Shown piece by piece: positions 61,784 to 64,000 of a stretch of DNA of 64,000 nt. The stretch comes from Hysterangium stoloniferum. Lineage: Eukaryota > Basidiomycota > Agaricomycetes > Hysterangiales > Hysterangiaceae. The stretch is from contig WHVD01000003.1 of NCBI GenBank assembly GCA_015178975.1, positions 124,001 through 188,000 on the forward strand, given 5' to 3'. Position 1 is the stretch's first letter; each line of letters opens with the position of its first letter. The position numbers were made by a program, and so were the translations under genes. The notes below the pieces were generated by a model. The model was not told the origin of the DNA, ran no database searches, and was given only the letters and a program-made list of their open reading frames with translations.

Positions 61784-64000
61784 ATGGTAGCTATGAAGCC
61801 TACGGAACCTGTTTCTCCTCAAGAAATATATCAGGTTTTGTGTGATGCAGCTTCTCAGGATCCTAACGCTGTACAGTCATCCTCGAAGAGTCTCCAGGAG
61901 TTTCGCGATCGGCCAGGGACGTATGAGCAGCTGCATTCAATTGCCGCAGAGAAAGCCAATGTTCCTCTGAACGTCAGGCAGATGGCTATCATTCAGTTTA
62001 AGAATGGCGCATTGGGTGTATGGAAAAACAAAAGGTAGATATAATATTGTTTCAACACATACATGGTTTGCATCTTGCCGCATACCATCTGGACAGATTA
62101 TTCAATGCTGCTCTTCACGACCGCATTCGCACGAGGTCTATTTCCTTCCTTAGCGAAGAGGATAACATCGTGAGTCGCATTTGAGCTTGTCAGCCTGGGA
62201 AACGCTTCGACCTCTCATTATCGGACTACCACTATAGATTGGTGACTGCAATGCAATCATTGTGGCAAAAATAGCACGATCAGACTATCCATCCCAATGG
62301 CGAGTGCGTTGTTTATCGTAGAAATCCAAACTTTTTTTGACCTTACGTCTCAATTTCCAGGCCATCACTTGTTCCTGATCTAGCCGCAATTATTCAGACA
62401 CAAGTCGGAGCCTTTTTATCAAACCCCGCAGCTTTCGATCCTGCTAGTAGACTGCTTTTAAAGCGCACTCTCCGCGTTTTGGACCATGTCATAAAAGAGT
62501 TTTGCTCCGTGAAAATGCCTGCTGGTATTAAAGTCATGGCTGGAATAGCTGACTCCCTTTACGCACCTCTCATTTCCTACTATGATAGCCTCTCAAGCCT
62601 CCTTCAGTCATCGTTCACGGTGACCTCTCTCCTTAATCTTAGTTTACAGCGTACGTGCGAAGACATCGCTGAGCTTGCTCACATGGTCTTTAAGCCGTGC
62701 ACCAAAATTATGTTGTGGTTGTGGCAAAAAACATCCCAAGCGCAATTTACTTCTGCTCTGGAAACAGTAAGTTTAGCTAATATGTTATGAATATTGATCC
62801 TGACAGCAGTATTAACAACACAAGTTATCAACTTTTGCACAATCATGCTTTCAGATGGGACGTAATCTGTTTGATCTACGAGTTCAGTTGATTGTTGCCT
62901 TGCGCCAGAATAATTTCGTGGAAGTTGAAATTTCCCCTTCTTCCCGTTCTACACCCACTTCCATTCCTGTGCTTTCCACGAAATCAATTGAACACTTGAC
63001 GCGACATCTACGTTTATATGGGAAGATGTTCCGGCGAATGCAACAACTTTCTGTAAAACGGTTTGTTGAGCTTCCAAATGCCAATGATCTGGTTCTATAC
63101 TATTGGGGAGAGGTGGTTAAGGCTGCCAGCGGACCATCTGACATGATTTCAGGTAAGATGTCAAGACTGAAATGTTTGTGGGATGACTGAAGGCAGTTTC
63201 ACCAGACGCATCGGAAGCGGTGTATCCTGTAAGACTCTTAGTCCAAGGAATGGTATTATTCCGTGAAAGTTTGAATGTCTGGTCAGGCAAAGGAGATCCT
63301 AATAAAATGTCTGGTGCGTAGCATTAGTCAGGAAAGTCAATTGGTTCGATCTGAAAATCTTTTATAGAGGTGCTATCCAAGGAGTTTGTTGACGAAGCGG
63401 TCAAGTTGCTCCTCACACGCTTCATTCCTCTCGCTCCTGGCGATTTAGAAAAATGGTCAATCGATCCTGAGGAATGGGTTAACGAAGAGGAAAAAGAAAA
63501 TGATGCATGGGAGTATGAACTGCGAGTATGTTCGACTTTTCGGTAAAATGATCCCAACCCTCACATAAACTTCAGCCATGCGGCGAACGGGTCCTCATGA
63601 CTCTTTGTAACCAATACCACATCTATGTCGTGCCGCTCCTTCTGAGTACGCTGCAACAGGTTCTAGGTAAGGTTCATAGTACATCTTATTACTTTGGCCA
63701 TCTTATTATCCAATCCAGCCGCGCCAACCCACGATCTGAATGGTATCTTGCAAAAGGAAGCTACATATTGTGCCATTGGGCGATGTGCTGGGAAACTGGA
63801 CCGTGAATTAGACTTCGATGAATGGTTGCAAAAGCATCTTATACCAGAAGCCCAAGAGGTCAATCCAGAGTATGTGACAATCTTCGCTTTAGAGTTTTTA
63901 TAGAGTTATTTGACTGTGTCTAGCTACCGCATTGTAAAACGGCGGATAGCCTGGGTCGTAGGACGATGGCATGCGGACGAGTCGCGCTCTACCTCGAAGC
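61784..64000 (+). CDS. KAP120: Importin-beta family receptor, Kap120/importin-11 type (3' cut by window edge)
   Basis: The N-terminus (PQEIYQVLCDAASQDPNAVQ) and the importin-beta N-terminal repeat (NVRQMAIIQFKNGALGVWKN, then FLSEEDNIIGDCNAIIVAKI, DYPSQWPSLVPDL) identify a Ran-binding karyopherin. The following helical repeats (LLLKRTLRVLDHVIKE, FVELPNANDLVLYYW, WEYELRPCGERVLMTL) fit Kap120/importin-11, which imports ribosome-biogenesis factors in yeast. Exons: 61784-62034, 62097-62169, 62238-62299, 62361-62766, 62855-63151, 63197-63313, 63368-63525, 63576-63666, 63719-63869 and 63924 to the edge. The intron 62300-62360 uses a GC donor. About half of the usual 1,000-residue protein is visible. 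Confidence 0.93.

Overview
The window looks like nuclear DNA of a filamentous basidiomycete, most likely an agaricomycete. The host genes are dense and carry many short introns of about 50-60 bp, and their products match fungal families: Rim15, Sch9/Sck1, a GH47 mannosidase, a forkhead factor, Dre2, Bcd1, Med18 and Kap120. The centre is a transposon graveyard rich in LTR retrotransposons, including chromodomain-bearing Ty3/gypsy elements, and Tc1-like DNA transposons. I cannot name the species from the sequence.

Layout. 1-9961 is a gene-rich arm: the 3' end of a Rim15-like kinase (+), a sucrase/ferredoxin-like thioredoxin-fold protein (+), a C2-domain AGC kinase (-), a Tim17/22-like membrane protein (-) and a ten-exon GH47 alpha-mannosidase (-). 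About 10.0-45.6 kb is almost entirely mobile DNA. I resolved it by matching element ends and target-site duplications (TSDs): Tc1-like elements near 12.0-14.6, 15.8-16.8 and 42.1-42.9 kb; a 9.2 kb minus-strand gypsy element (18588-27775, TSD ACATT); a 6.8 kb plus-strand chromovirus (29936-36692, TSD GTTAG) sitting inside a short LTR (29774-36984, TSD GGAGT) and itself hit by an LTR (33773-34591, TSD ATGGT); an inverted-LTR composite (38061-40569, TSD TTAAT); a copia remnant; solo LTRs; a TA-flanked 860-bp MITE; a tRNA-like sequence; and a minisatellite. About 45.7-52.1 kb is a direct duplication of a block carrying a gene for a glycosylated multi-pass membrane protein, followed by a broken second copy of the GH47 gene. 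54.4-64.0 kb is a second gene-rich arm: forkhead factor, DRE2, BCD1, MED18 (convergent with BCD1) and the first half of KAP120.

The host genes are unrelated housekeeping and signalling genes and do not form an operon or cluster; gene spacing is 20 bp to about 1.9 kb. The two kinases at the left both belong to nutrient-signalling families, which may be chance.

The most interesting signals are in the repeats. Two different LTR elements each carry an antisense ORF for a coiled-coil/cysteine-rich protein that starts about 190 bp from the 3' LTR. A composite insertion has the same LTR end at both termini yet a perfect TSD. A core of about 30 bp is shared by otherwise different LTR families. All three differences between the two LTRs of the chromovirus fall at CpG. 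I saw no clear new defence or biosynthetic system.
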